From a virus: DNA of 64,000 nt. The translations under genes were made by a program, and so were the position numbers. Shown one piece after another: positions 36,353-44,989 of the stretch. The notes below the pieces were generated by a model that was not told the DNA's origin, searched no databases, and saw only the letters and a program-made list of their open reading frames with translations. Each line of letters starts with the position of its first letter. Position 1 is the first letter of the stretch. The DNA lies in the IMG/VR virus record IMGVR_UViG_3300034110_001237, positions 62,001-126,000 of that record; one strand, given 5' to 3'.

Positions 36353-36673
36353 TTGCTTAAATTTGCTGTATTGTTGAGTTGTTTCACCTTTCTATCTGGT
36401 TGTGGTGGTGATACCATCATTAGTGAGAATCCGCGTGAATTTATTGTCTTAGAATATGATAAGCCTTATGGCTTCAGCGTTACACTTGAAGACGTGATTA
36501 CTCATGAAATATACAAAGATGTTCCTGTTTCGACATCTTGTGACGACTATCCAAAGTTGAAAATTGACTCCATCTGGTCATTCCCTGTCACCACCTATGT
36601 GGACAACTCAGGAAAATCCTATTCGGTGGTTGATGCTAGTGATTTGTGCGATAAACTAGAAAAAATGCTGTAA
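36353..36673 (+). CDS. Small lipoprotein, TTG start
   Basis: 106 aa. Signal peptide with lipobox LSGC (mature Cys at residue about 17), so outer or inner membrane lipoprotein. Two further Cys (STSCDD, DLCDK) may pair. TTG is preceded by GGAGG at 6 bases; no ATG fits. Function unknown. Confidence 0.78.
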   Translation: MLKFAVLLSCFTFLSGCGGDTIISENPREFIVLEYDKPYGFSVTLEDVITHEIYKDVPVSTSCDDYPKLKIDSIWSFPVTTYVDNSGKSYSVVDASDLCDKLEKML

Positions 36674-36728
36674 AACCTTCTCAATTTCTGTTATACTTAG
36701 GCATTCTTCATGATAAAGGATGTCTATT

Positions 36729-37406
36729 ATGACTTCGCTTGATACAGCATCATTGTTTTCTGTCGCAAGGCTTAAAACTCGGTTAAATCGAGAAAACCTT
36801 TCAGAATTCATTCCATCTTCGTTCGTTTTTCAATCAGTCTCCATCATTGTCATGGTTCTTGCTTTTATCTATGGTATGAGCATTGATAGTCGTAAAATCA
36901 TAGTATTCAGTGCATTCAATGGGATTGCTTCCATTCTATTGTTCGGTTTGGTGTTATGGATGACTAAAATTAAAACGTTGCCTGATCGCTATTACAGTTG
37001 GTCTACTGCCATCAATTATGTGGGAGCAGTGTTTTCCATTCCTTATCTGATTTTTATTGACTATGAAGCTGTATTGGCATTTTCGACGATCTTCTTTTTC
37101 ATCAACATTTTCAACCTTTGTGTTCTTCTTCATATTTTGAATTTTCGGTCTAATCATCACCACAGTTGGAATGCTCTTCGTCAAGTTACCGAATCGAAGA
37201 AAGGCTTCAAATTCAAGCTGACAATGGGGCTACGCCTTCATATGATTATGCCTATTGGTTTGATCAGTATTCATTTTGAAAGTATCACTATCAATCATGT
37301 CGAACATGATTTGTACTATCTAACTAAACATTTCAAAGAATATGGACTAGACTTGTCTTCGGTTACTGATGATGATTTAAAACTTTGGGAAATGATTAAC
37401 TATTGA
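36729..37406 (+). CDS. Four-helix membrane protein with M-x-x-I tail, copy 1 of 3
   Basis: 225 aa. Membrane segments about 31-50, 56-80, 92-108 and 113-136, then a cytosolic module of about 85 residues ending LKLWEMINY. The same layout is found in the next two genes. AAAGGAT before the ATG. Confidence 0.82.
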   Translation: MTSLDTASLFSVARLKTRLNRENLSEFIPSSFVFQSVSIIVMVLAFIYGMSIDSRKIIVFSAFNGIASILLFGLVLWMTKIKTLPDRYYSWSTAINYVGAVFSIPYLIFIDYEAVLAFSTIFFFINIFNLCVLLHILNFRSNHHHSWNALRQVTESKKGFKFKLTMGLRLHMIMPIGLISIHFESITINHVEHDLYYLTKHFKEYGLDLSSVTDDDLKLWEMINY

Positions 37407-37423
37407 TTAAAATCAGGTGGTTT

Positions 37424-38092
37424 ATGACTAATATTTTATTTTTTACACAACGTATGCTGGTCGCTTACACCTTTGGTTTTATGGGCATTCTGTGCTCTAT
37501 TCTTATCGCGGCTTTACAGATAACAAAGATATCTGCTAGCGGTGATGTGCTATGGCTTTTATTGGCGTGTGGTTTTGCAGTGGCTGTATTTGTGGTTTAT
37601 CTGGATAGCCGTCCAGTTCTTGACAATATTAATTACTATTCAAAATATGCCATGTTTAATTATGTGTTTAGTTTATATGTTGTGGCTCATTCAGTTATCA
37701 TGATTGGATCAAGTCAATTGTTTATACTGTTACCTGCCATGTTGCTAAGTGTTTTCAATATTTTCTTGTTTTCTAAAATCCATCATGGTCTTTCTGAACA
37801 CTTGATTATTCCAAGACTTCAACAATTATATAAGTTATTGCCAGAAATGCATAATGTTAATATTGATTTTGACTATACTTTTTTACGAAAAACAGATCTT
37901 TTGATTTTTGAAAGAAGATTCTTTAAAATCATGACAACAATGGGTGAATTGCTTTTTGACGGCCATTATCTTTACTTGAACGGCTATAAGTATGAAGTCG
38001 ATGCTTTTGTGGATGGATTTAAAGCTTGCTCTATCGACATTAACAGTTCAACACCAGAAGATGCTATGGTTATGCAAATGTATTGTGTATAA
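37424..38092 (+). CDS. Four-helix membrane protein with M-x-x-I-like tail, copy 2 of 3
   Basis: 222 aa. Same topology as its neighbours. The cytosolic module includes FDGHYLYLNGYKYEVDAF and ends AMVMQMYCV (Val last). AGGTGG before the ATG. Confidence 0.82.
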   Translation: MTNILFFTQRMLVAYTFGFMGILCSILIAALQITKISASGDVLWLLLACGFAVAVFVVYLDSRPVLDNINYYSKYAMFNYVFSLYVVAHSVIMIGSSQLFILLPAMLLSVFNIFLFSKIHHGLSEHLIIPRLQQLYKLLPEMHNVNIDFDYTFLRKTDLLIFERRFFKIMTTMGELLFDGHYLYLNGYKYEVDAFVDGFKACSIDINSSTPEDAMVMQMYCV

Positions 38093-38182
38093 TTGTAGCT
38101 TAATAAGTCATTTTTAGCTGTCTTATTTCTTTTCAATAGTGTATAATCAACATATATTTGAATCAACGCCATGAGGTGTTTT

Positions 38183-38875
38183 ATGAAAGCATTACAGTAT
38201 TTGAAACAAATCACACCCTTGTTTATTATGCGGCAATACAACTTGTCCGCATTTTTGGTTTTGTTATGTTCATGTTTTGGCATGTATCTCACCATGTCAC
38301 ATATGGAACTTGGTGGTAATAAGTTCTTTATCATTGTTGGAGGTGTAACCTTAGTGACACTGGGGTTCGCTTTTGTCCTTCATGCGATGAATTACTTTGC
38401 TATGCCGCCTGACCGCTTCTATTCAGATTGGTCTTGGATGAATTATATTTTGGCTGGTGTTGTGTTGTTGTCAACTCTCACCATTCCAGAAGAAAGCCTT
38501 GTTAACTATTTGATTATTTTTTCTATTGCTATTCTCAACTTGTGTCTGTTTATGTCAAGCATGCAATTTAGAAGCACATATTCAACTGAAATCACTAAAC
38601 TGCGAAAATTGTTTCCTGATGAAAAACAGTTCATGTTTGATTTTGACTTTGATTTTTCACGAGATTTTAAGGGCGTTGTCAATAAGAAAAAAGTAAACTT
38701 TGGTATTTGTCTCTTAACAAATTCAGGTAAAATTGTTTTGGCGGGTGATAATTTTTATTTTGATGACAAACCTTATTCCGCTGATAAACTGGCAAAGGAT
38801 CTTAAAGAATGTGAATTGAGTTTTAACAAGGCCAGTAAAGATGATTTGAAAGTTGTTGAAATGGCAACCTATTAA
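38183..38875 (+). CDS. Four-helix membrane protein with M-x-x-I tail, copy 3 of 3
   Basis: 230 aa. Same topology. The cytosolic module LAGDNFYFDDKPYSADKLAKDLKEC parallels copy 2 and ends LKVVEMATY. Own TATAAT about 38145-38150; AGGTG before the ATG. Confidence 0.82.
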   Translation: MKALQYLKQITPLFIMRQYNLSAFLVLLCSCFGMYLTMSHMELGGNKFFIIVGGVTLVTLGFAFVLHAMNYFAMPPDRFYSDWSWMNYILAGVVLLSTLTIPEESLVNYLIIFSIAILNLCLFMSSMQFRSTYSTEITKLRKLFPDEKQFMFDFDFDFSRDFKGVVNKKKVNFGICLLTNSGKIVLAGDNFYFDDKPYSADKLAKDLKECELSFNKASKDDLKVVEMATY

Positions 38876-38932
38876 TTCGCTAGTTTTATTGCTCTATTTA
38901 CTGTATAATTTAGAAAATTTGGAGAGAGTTAG

Positions 38933-39442
38933 ATGTCAGATAAACCTGCTAAAATTGTTCCTTATGTTCCTCATTATGCTCGTGGTGGCAATGAAGTGTT
39001 GATGGAGCAAGAACGCACCTTTTATGACCGTAGTGGTAATCATGCTTTGGTCACCAGTGTGGTTTATCGAGACAAGAAAGGTGGCATTCATCAAGAAGAT
39101 ATTCGTGTTAAATGGATTAATATTAAACCAGCCGTTAAGATCGAAAAACCCAAGGTAACGGTTGAACGTGTATTCATTAGCTTAATGGTATGCAGTAATG
39201 GCTTGTTCTTTTACACAACACTGCAGATGTCTGATGGTCGCCGTGAAACGCCATCACATAGTAAAGAGCTTTATCGTGCTCTTTACGACATTGCCACATG
39301 GGCCAATACCTTTGACATTGAACCAGATGTTTACTTGTCAAATGAGTATGTTTCCGAAACTGATGTGCAGGCGGCTTACAAAGAAATTAAACGCATGGTT
39401 GAGCGATTGAAAATGTCTCGCAACCAAAAAAGCTACTTTTAA
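38933..39442 (+). CDS. Hypothetical basic protein
   Basis: 169 aa soluble protein with basic middle and C-terminal parts; CTGTATAAT upstream at about 38901-38909, GGAGAG before the ATG. Not recognised. Confidence 0.8.
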   Translation: MSDKPAKIVPYVPHYARGGNEVLMEQERTFYDRSGNHALVTSVVYRDKKGGIHQEDIRVKWINIKPAVKIEKPKVTVERVFISLMVCSNGLFFYTTLQMSDGRRETPSHSKELYRALYDIATWANTFDIEPDVYLSNEYVSETDVQAAYKEIKRMVERLKMSRNQKSYF

Positions 39443-39456
39443 TTGAGGTTTTAATT

Positions 39457-39735
39457 ATGTCAAAAATCAACGGTTTTATGGAATGGTTTAAAATGTCGTA
39501 TCCTACTCGCAATGTAGAATCTCTTCGTCGTCGGGCATCTAGCTTAACTATTCGGTTGAGTGATTACGCTCAAAATAATTATGGCACTCACTCTGCTGAC
39601 CGCATGGAGAGTGTTGTAAAAACCAGTTGGAATGTCCTAACAGGGATGAACCTTATTCCTGAGAAGGATAAGGTTTTTCATTTGAAAGGTCTTATCAAAA
39701 TTTTGAAAATGAATACTAAGATGAATGGCTGCTGA
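39457..39735 (+). CDS. Small basic helical protein, paralog of the next gene
   Basis: 92 aa. It shares a WFKxS start, a VESLRRRASSL-type helix and a C-terminal LKGLIKILKMNTKM helix with the following gene. TGAGG precedes the ATG. Function unknown. Confidence 0.8.
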   Translation: MSKINGFMEWFKMSYPTRNVESLRRRASSLTIRLSDYAQNNYGTHSADRMESVVKTSWNVLTGMNLIPEKDKVFHLKGLIKILKMNTKMNGC

Positions 39736-39737
39736 TT

Positions 39738-40001
39738 ATGTTTAAATCCTTGTTGAAGTATTTTAAAGCATCCAATAACGTCGAAGACCTTCTTTCAGAA
39801 GCGACACGTCTTATTGGAGCCATTGAGTCGCGTTTGTATTCTCAGGAAACCCGCGAAGGTTACCTCAATTCCATGAAAACATTGAAAACATCAAGGGAAA
39901 TGCTGCAAATTCTTAACGAATCGAGTGAAGAACAGCAAGTTATTTTCTTGAAAAAAATGATCAAACGGTTGAAACCGATTAGTAAAATGAAACGGTTTTG
40001 A
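39738..40001 (+). CDS. Small basic helical protein, paralog of the previous gene
   Basis: 87 aa, starts 2 bases after the previous stop. YFKASNNVEDLLSEATRL and FLKKMIKRLKPISKM mirror the upstream copy. Function unknown. Confidence 0.8.
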   Translation: MFKSLLKYFKASNNVEDLLSEATRLIGAIESRLYSQETREGYLNSMKTLKTSREMLQILNESSEEQQVIFLKKMIKRLKPISKMKRF

Positions 40002-40089
40002 CGGATTTTAAAAGTTGTTGCATTTTTTCATTTTTTCTGTTATAATCCGTCATCACGTTACACCGTTGTACTGCCTGAAGGAACCTTCT

Positions 40090-40620
40090 ATGAAATCACC
40101 AGAACTAACAAAATTAAAGATTCTCATTGATGTATTGAAAGATAAACATAATGATTACTACGAAAAGTACAGTGGTCATGATTTTCTAGCACATGCCGAT
40201 GAAGATGATAATTCTGATACTATTTCTTATTTGATGGAGCATGTCCGAAAACTTAAAGTGACTGACAAGAAATATCCAGCTTATTTACAATATTGTTATG
40301 CGATCTTTAAAGAATTACAAGCTTCTGTTAGATCAGATCTTGAAATTGCTAAACTTACTTATTCTGATCTCATTTATCAAAGCCTCACTGACAATTCATC
40401 AGACCGTTTATTTCTTGTTGAGTCTTCGATCCATCAACCTGAAAAACTGGATGAATTGTATTCAGTTATTAAGAATGATACAAATGAAAAGTTGTCCGAT
40501 GTTGTTCTTGGTGTTATTGACAATTATAAGATCTTTGAAGAAGATCGAAAACGTAGATTGTCCAATATCAATTCATACTTTAACTATTTTTCTAAGTGTT
40601 TTGATGATTTGAAAAAATGA
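40090..40620 (+). CDS. Hypothetical helical protein
   Basis: 176 aa, charged helices throughout. Extended -10 TGTTATAAT at 40039-40047, AAGGAA before the ATG; an earlier start would overlap the promoter. It is followed directly by a structured RNA. Confidence 0.8.
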   Translation: MKSPELTKLKILIDVLKDKHNDYYEKYSGHDFLAHADEDDNSDTISYLMEHVRKLKVTDKKYPAYLQYCYAIFKELQASVRSDLEIAKLTYSDLIYQSLTDNSSDRLFLVESSIHQPEKLDELYSVIKNDTNEKLSDVVLGVIDNYKIFEEDRKRRLSNINSYFNYFSKCFDDLKK

Positions 40621-40621
40621 G

Positions 40622-40778
40622 CTTGATCGCCCGTATCCCTGTATGGTTAAGACGATTAGGTAATAGTCCGGTGGCTACCTCGCCAGTAATGGCTTAATAG
40701 ACGACTGATTGGTGTCGGCAAATCCGGTAAGATGGTGTAAGACTGTCAAAGAAAGAAGACCTTTGGGTCTTTTTTTTT
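40622..40778 (+). ncRNA. Structured RNA, possible relative of the 65-nt module
   Basis: No gene fits 40621-40820. The segment has CCGTA/TATGG (hairpin, about 40631-40645), then GGTTAAGACGATTAGGT at 40644-40660, which resembles GATTAAAACGCTTAGGT of the module at 51.4 kb, then GCC/GGC (40682-40693) and CGAC/GTCG (40702-40717) hairpins and a strong terminator at 40755-40778. No promoter is visible, so it may be cut from the upstream mRNA. Confidence 0.5.
40755..40778 (+). terminator. Intrinsic terminator
   Basis: AAGACC-TTT-GGGTCTT with nine T. Confidence 0.88.
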
Positions 40779-40820
40779 ATTTTTTTTGCGTTACAATTAA
40801 GCAATAACCCCTATATAGAT

Positions 40821-41666
40821 ATGAATAATTACTTAAAAACATCACTGGCTTTTTCTGTTTTCTTAGCTTCGTTGATCACTCATGCTGACTACCAAGTCAA
40901 TTACTTTCTTGATAAGAAAGACATCAACTTTACCAATACTCCAGTTGTTGGAGAGTGGTTATCAACCACACCATCTTACAGCGAGTGGACATACGTTGGT
41001 GACTATTTTGACTGTCAGTCAGCCTTGCCAACTATTGAAACGCAAGACGAAGGTGTTCAGTTTACACAAACTCTATCAGATTGCTCCAGAAACAGAACAC
41101 GATCTGTTCAACAACGAGAGCAAAACGATCAAACACATGCCTACCGAAATGTTGGTACTCCTGTTGATGAAAATGAAGATGAAAAAAACTTAACATACAC
41201 TCAACAATTAATAGGAACCAGTCCAGCTTTCACACTTAATTTTGGAGCTGGTCGATATACTGCAACTGGTAGTACATTGGTTGGTTCTTATGCTCGAACA
41301 AATTCTGGAATATCTATTGGTTCAACTATCTTGAATGAAAATGGTGCCAGAGTGCTTTTATATTTTACCTCTCCTGCTCAATATCCTGCACTTCAAAGCT
41401 GTATACTCAGGTATGGCATCACTTCAACAACAGGTTGGACACCGGGCGGTATCACACCCCCAACAGCCTATGACGATGTTCAAAAATATAACTATATTGA
41501 TCTCTATAATGGAAGCACATTATACAAACGTTATAGCCTTTCAGGTTCCAATATAAACTCAGCCGAGACTGGTTATTACCGTGATATTTCAGCCACTTGC
41601 TCTGATATGTCGGCATTCTACGACAATACTTCATTTTTCAGTAAAGCTGTATTCCGTAAACACTGA
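40821..41666 (+). CDS. Exported protein of the ADY family
   Basis: 281 aa. Signal peptide of about 22 residues, cleaved before DYQVNYFLDKKDINF. The same ADY-type mature start is seen in the proteins at 47305, 57131 and 60047. The rest is rich in Ser, Thr, Tyr and has several Cys (SDCSRN, ATCSD), suggesting an extracellular or periplasmic beta-rich protein. Function unknown. Confidence 0.83.
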   Translation: MNNYLKTSLAFSVFLASLITHADYQVNYFLDKKDINFTNTPVVGEWLSTTPSYSEWTYVGDYFDCQSALPTIETQDEGVQFTQTLSDCSRNRTRSVQQREQNDQTHAYRNVGTPVDENEDEKNLTYTQQLIGTSPAFTLNFGAGRYTATGSTLVGSYARTNSGISIGSTILNENGARVLLYFTSPAQYPALQSCILRYGITSTTGWTPGGITPPTAYDDVQKYNYIDLYNGSTLYKRYSLSGSNINSAETGYYRDISATCSDMSAFYDNTSFFSKAVFRKH

Positions 41667-41682
41667 TTAAATTTTGAACAAA

Positions 41683-41708
41683 AAAAAGACCTTCGAAAAG
41701 GTCTTTTT
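41683..41708. terminator. Bidirectional terminator
   Basis: AAAAGACCTT/AAGGTCTTTT stem between two convergent genes. Confidence 0.85.
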
Positions 41709-41722
41709 AATTAACAATGATT

Positions 41723-42310
41723 TTATTGATTTTGAAACTTGTCCCATTCTTCTTTGATAGTTTCCGAATCAACAAAGACGGCAAGGTTTTCATAGACCAC
41801 ATCGTTAATCTTGATATTGCGATCTCGACCCACTGACATACCTAGAATAGCTGACTTGTCTGCAGAGTAGACTGGCCCACCTGACATACCACCAATCGTT
41901 CGAGAATCACTAATCGCATAACGGCCATCTTTAAATTCAACTTCGTCTTGAATGAACTTACCACGCAGTTCAACTGTCAGACCGTTGTCTTTTGGCCCCA
42001 CATGAATGACTTCTTCATCGGCTTTTGGATTTCGCCATTCAATCGCTGGATTGAACTTATCGTTGGGCTTGTTCTTGAAGAATACCAGATCAACAGTATC
42101 ACTGACATACTCAGGATCTGCTGGGTATTTGTTATGCTTGGCGGTTACAGCATATTCACTATTCCATTGAATATAGCTTGCACTAATCACTTTACCGTCT
42201 TGTAGATCAGTGATTTTTTTGTAATTGCTGTTAGGGGCAGAACTGCAGGCAGTTACCAGTGCAACACACGCCATCACCAGAATCATTTTCAGCATTTTCA
42301 GCATTTTCAT
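41723..42310 (-). CDS. Trypsin-like serine protease lipoprotein
   Basis: 195 aa. Lipobox LVTAC (lipidated Cys22). The trypsin-fold triad is complete: H59 in VTAKH, D74 in VDLVFF, S143 in GGMSGGPV. It should act on the periplasmic side of a membrane. Two related lipoproteins at 54052 and 54837 have lost the His. The start taken has GGAG at 9 bases; a TTG two codons earlier is less likely. Confidence 0.85.
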   Translation of the reverse strand: MKMLKMLKMILVMACVALVTACSSAPNSNYKKITDLQDGKVISASYIQWNSEYAVTAKHNKYPADPEYVSDTVDLVFFKNKPNDKFNPAIEWRNPKADEEVIHVGPKDNGLTVELRGKFIQDEVEFKDGRYAISDSRTIGGMSGGPVYSADKSAILGMSVGRDRNIKINDVVYENLAVFVDSETIKEEWDKFQNQ

Positions 42311-42457
42311 GAACAATCGTCTCCGTTTAAATTTCCATTATTATATTATAAATTGAACAAAAACACAATGTTAATGTGATTACATTCCTTAATATTGATG
42401 TTTTCATAAATGATTATTATTATCAACAAGTTATGTCTTCATAACATTAAAAATAAA
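42311..42457. other. AT-rich spacer between divergent units
   Basis: About 150 bases with no gene. It must hold the promoter of the leftward protease gene; nothing else is seen. Confidence 0.4.
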
Positions 42458-42486
42458 TTGACTTCTTAGTTTCTATTTGTTATTAT
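42458..42486 (+). promoter_or_regulatory. Promoter of the tRNA-like RNA
   Basis: TTGACT, a spacer of 17 bases and TATTAT lie immediately before the tRNA-like element, so transcription would start within a few bases of its acceptor stem. Confidence 0.75.
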
Positions 42487-42491
42487 TGAGC

Positions 42492-42587
42492 CACTAGATA
42501 GAGATGACGATGGAATCGCCTCACAGAAAGGTTAGATCATCTTTAGGTTCAGCGGCGATTGGTTGGGTTCGAGTCCCAGATCTAGTG
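42492..42587 (+). ncRNA. tRNA-like RNA T3 with non-canonical interior
   Basis: CACTAGAT (42492-42499) pairs fully with ATCTAGTG (42580-42587), and TTGGG-TTCGAGT-CCCAG next to it is a standard T-arm. The interior is not a cloverleaf: AGATGA pairs with TCATCT around a loop of about 29 bases, and AATCGCC (about 42513-42519) in that loop can pair with GGCGATT (42553-42559) outside it as a pseudoknot. No anticodon arm with a 7-base loop is found, and CCA is not encoded. It has its own promoter and terminator. Confidence 0.7.
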
Positions 42588-42588
42588 T

Positions 42589-42621
42589 GAGGACTTACAA
42601 TTATGTGAGTCCTTTTTTTTT
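42589..42621 (+). terminator. Terminator of the tRNA-like RNA
   Basis: AGGACTTACA/TGTGAGTCCT stem followed by nine T. Confidence 0.9.
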
Positions 42622-42632
42622 GGAGATTTTCT

Positions 42633-43259
42633 ATGGAATCATTAAATAAACAGTATTGCAAAGCGTCTTTGGTCGTTTTGCTAATTGTTTTGATTTCTTT
42701 TTGTATTAATTCTATGGTGCTCAATCCTTTCGAAGAAGCTCCCTATATCTTTCGCATTCTATATGCTGTCACTGCAGCTCTGGTAGTGTTGGTTCTTTTC
42801 AAGTCAAGAACATTACTGGTGCAGCTTGATTTTTTTAGTCTTACAAAATATCTCTTCTCATTTGTATTCGCCATTACCTTTTTCTCAGGAATCATGACAA
42901 TCTTCAACCCACAAATAACGCAACTTATTGTGGCTAAAAAATATGACGACTATTCCGTGCAGATTAAAACCGAAGATCGTTATCAACCCATTTATTACTA
43001 TTTTGCAGTCGCTCAACAAAAAAATAATGTCAAATATTTAGTCAATTTTGAAAAAAATGGGGTAATTGATAATTTTATTTATCTGGATGATAAAGGGCTT
43101 GATGCTTTAACCAATATCATGAAAGTCTCCAAAGATAAAAATCTTATTGAACTGTATGATACGCTCAATAAAGATGGTAAGATTAGTAAGAAAGAGGCTA
43201 AACAGATATTGCTTTACCTTACGACCTTTGGAGTGACCTATGAAAAACAACCTTTTTAA
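42633..43259 (+). CDS. Membrane protein with soluble tail
   Basis: 208 aa. Three membrane segments at about 11-30, 38-55 and 68-90, then a soluble domain of about 110 residues ending in a helix rich in Lys and Asp (DKNLIELYDTLNKDGKISKKEA), which looks like an EF-hand-type loop but is not certain. Overlaps the next gene by 20 bases. Confidence 0.8.
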   Translation: MESLNKQYCKASLVVLLIVLISFCINSMVLNPFEEAPYIFRILYAVTAALVVLVLFKSRTLLVQLDFFSLTKYLFSFVFAITFFSGIMTIFNPQITQLIVAKKYDDYSVQIKTEDRYQPIYYYFAVAQQKNNVKYLVNFEKNGVIDNFIYLDDKGLDALTNIMKVSKDKNLIELYDTLNKDGKISKKEAKQILLYLTTFGVTYEKQPF

Positions 43260-43524
43260 GCGGTTTTACAAAAGATTTGAGCATTACTTTACAACTGATG
43301 AAGAACGCGACCCTTGCCCATCTTGTGGTGGTTGTATGCGTCATCGTTTACATGAAGACAGTGGTATGTCGGCAGAAGCTAAGTTTGGTTGTCTCAAATG
43401 TGGTTACACTGAGTTTCGTGGTGGCACTGGCAGTGAAATATGGTTGGAAAAAATTTATTTTGCAAGACAAAAAAATTTATATTTGAGAAAAAAGTATTCA
43501 ATTATTGTAAAATATGATGTATAG
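43240..43524 (+). CDS. Small zinc-ribbon-like protein
   Basis: 94 aa. CPSCGG and CLKCGY (residues about 26-31 and 51-56) form a four-Cys zinc ribbon, followed by a basic tail. Overlaps the upstream membrane protein gene. Possible nucleic-acid binding; partner unknown. Confidence 0.8.
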   Translation: MKNNLFKRFYKRFEHYFTTDEERDPCPSCGGCMRHRLHEDSGMSAEAKFGCLKCGYTEFRGGTGSEIWLEKIYFARQKNLYLRKKYSIIVKYDV

Positions 43525-43560
43525 TAACAATCACACATACTTGTCAATGGAGATTTAATC

Positions 43561-43905
43561 ATGGGTAATAAAAATAAACCACAACGTTTTGAAGGCTTCT
43601 GGTGGTCAGAACGTGAACCGCACTTCCCAAAGCCTGTTAGTTCCGATGTAGCGTTTGAAGGCAAAGCCGCTGTGGTTGAAGCACTCGAAAAACTGGAAAA
43701 AAATATTTATACTCATAAAGATCGTGCTGGCACTTGTGTTTACTTTAAGGGTTGGTCTAACTGCCGGTGTTGTGGTGCAGAAAATGGTTCAGCAGAGTTT
43801 TCTTATAAGAACTGGAAATGGCCTGATGGGTTGTCTCATTATGTTAAAGTGCATAATGTGAAACCTTCTGATGACTTCTTGAAAGATGTGTTGCATATTG
43901 GTTAA
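43561..43905 (+). CDS. Conserved small protein with C-x-C-C and HYV motifs
   Basis: 114 aa. CRCCGAENGSAEF (about residues 68-80) followed by WKWPDGLSHYVKVHNVKP (85-102). This pairing of a Cys pair, an NGS-E turn and a WP-x-GL-x-HY-V-x-x-H segment is one I associate with small proteins found in phages and mobile elements; role unknown. TGGAG lies before the ATG. Confidence 0.8.
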   Translation: MGNKNKPQRFEGFWWSEREPHFPKPVSSDVAFEGKAAVVEALEKLEKNIYTHKDRAGTCVYFKGWSNCRCCGAENGSAEFSYKNWKWPDGLSHYVKVHNVKPSDDFLKDVLHIG

Positions 43906-43976
43906 GTTTTGTTCCTGACAATCTTGATTGTTTGTTCTCAAAATGGTATAATATCTTATCATTTTGAGGATAGACC

Positions 43977-44774
43977 ATGACCAAAAAATCGTATGAACTC
44001 ATTGTCAATACTAACCGAGACATTAGCGAACTGTACAAAATGTTGGGTGCTTATATTACCAGCCATATTGAAAAGAAAAGCTCTTGTGAAGGTGATTATC
44101 CTTTTGACTGTGACGATGTTATTGAAGCATACACTGAAAGTAATTGTGATACTTATCCAGACTATTTGTGGTGGCATAACAATACTGAATTCAAGGGGCG
44201 AAATAATGAAGACCCTTACCTTTTAACTTCTGGTAAAGGTTCGTTCTGTGACAAAAACTTCCCTGACATTATCTTTTCGGTAGGCGATACTGATGAGTAT
44301 GTTCGTTCTCAAATCAAAGCCGAAATCTTTAAAAAATTTAATACCATCGTTGATCCAGTTGATAATTCGACATTGATTGATGAAGTCAAAGTGTTGATTG
44401 AATCTGATGTTTTTACTACCAAGTTTACAGAAGAATATTGCCATGCTGTTGTTGAAGATTATAACACGATGGAGAAAGTGTTTTCTGGTTATGTCATTGA
44501 GAAGGTTGAAGTCCCATCTGAAATCAGTGATACATCCTCAATGGTGATCTTTCTTAAACAAGAACCCACCAAAGAACTTGTTGAGAACATGATTGCTCGT
44601 ATTCATCAATTCGTTGACAACTATGAAGCTATTTTGGCTGAGACGGATATGGAAAATAAATGTTTTTGTGACACCACCATTGAAGAAGTCATCACCGATC
44701 CTGCTAACTTTAAAGTAGTGTTTGTTGAATTGGTGGAACATGTAACAGAATCAACAACTAAAAAAATTGTGTAA
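43977..44774 (+). CDS. Hypothetical protein
   Basis: 265 aa soluble acidic protein with scattered Cys. Extended -10 TGGTATAAT at about 43944-43952, GAGG before the ATG. Family unknown. Confidence 0.8.
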   Translation: MTKKSYELIVNTNRDISELYKMLGAYITSHIEKKSSCEGDYPFDCDDVIEAYTESNCDTYPDYLWWHNNTEFKGRNNEDPYLLTSGKGSFCDKNFPDIIFSVGDTDEYVRSQIKAEIFKKFNTIVDPVDNSTLIDEVKVLIESDVFTTKFTEEYCHAVVEDYNTMEKVFSGYVIEKVEVPSEISDTSSMVIFLKQEPTKELVENMIARIHQFVDNYEAILAETDMENKCFCDTTIEEVITDPANFKVVFVELVEHVTESTTKKIV

Positions 44775-44785
44775 TATTTGTTACA

Positions 44786-44815
44786 AAATTAACCCAGCCT
44801 TGTGTTGGGTTTTCG
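44786..44815 (+). terminator. Intrinsic terminator
   Basis: AACCCAGC/GTTGGGTT stem followed by TTTTC. Confidence 0.8.
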
Positions 44816-44867
44816 ATTGAATGTTCATTTTTTCGATGATATACTGTAATTCATTTTGGAGAATTAC

Positions 44868-44921
44868 ATGTTTCACATGCAGGAAGCCAACAACATTGTT
44901 GAGTTACTTCGATCTATTTAA
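44868..44921 (+). CDS. Micro-ORF, possible leader peptide
   Basis: 17 aa (MFHMQEANNIVELLRSI). GATATACTGTAAT and TTGGAG precede it with good spacing, so it looks translated. Its stop lies inside a 9-bp stem (TCTATTTAA, 44912-44920, with TTAAATAGA), and the methyltransferase gene follows. This is the arrangement of a translation-controlled leader. Confidence 0.5.
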   Translation: MFHMQEANNIVELLRSI

Positions 44922-44985
44922 GGTGACGAGCAACAAGTCTTTTAAATAGACAAGTACATTTTTTTAACAATTAATAATAGGCGAT
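44912..44985 (+). promoter_or_regulatory. Leader hairpin before the methyltransferase gene
   Basis: TCTATTTAA at about 44912-44920 pairs with TTAAATAGA at about 44941-44949 around a 20-base loop, and a T run follows at 44961-44967. It may be an attenuator governed by translation of the micro-ORF. Confidence 0.45.
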
Positions 44986-44989
44986 TACC

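Noticed and set aside
42492-42587. tRNA-Sec, which also has a long acceptor and similar length
   Set aside because: No TCA anticodon in a proper 7-base loop and no long variable arm of the Sec type; no selenoprotein machinery is seen in the window.
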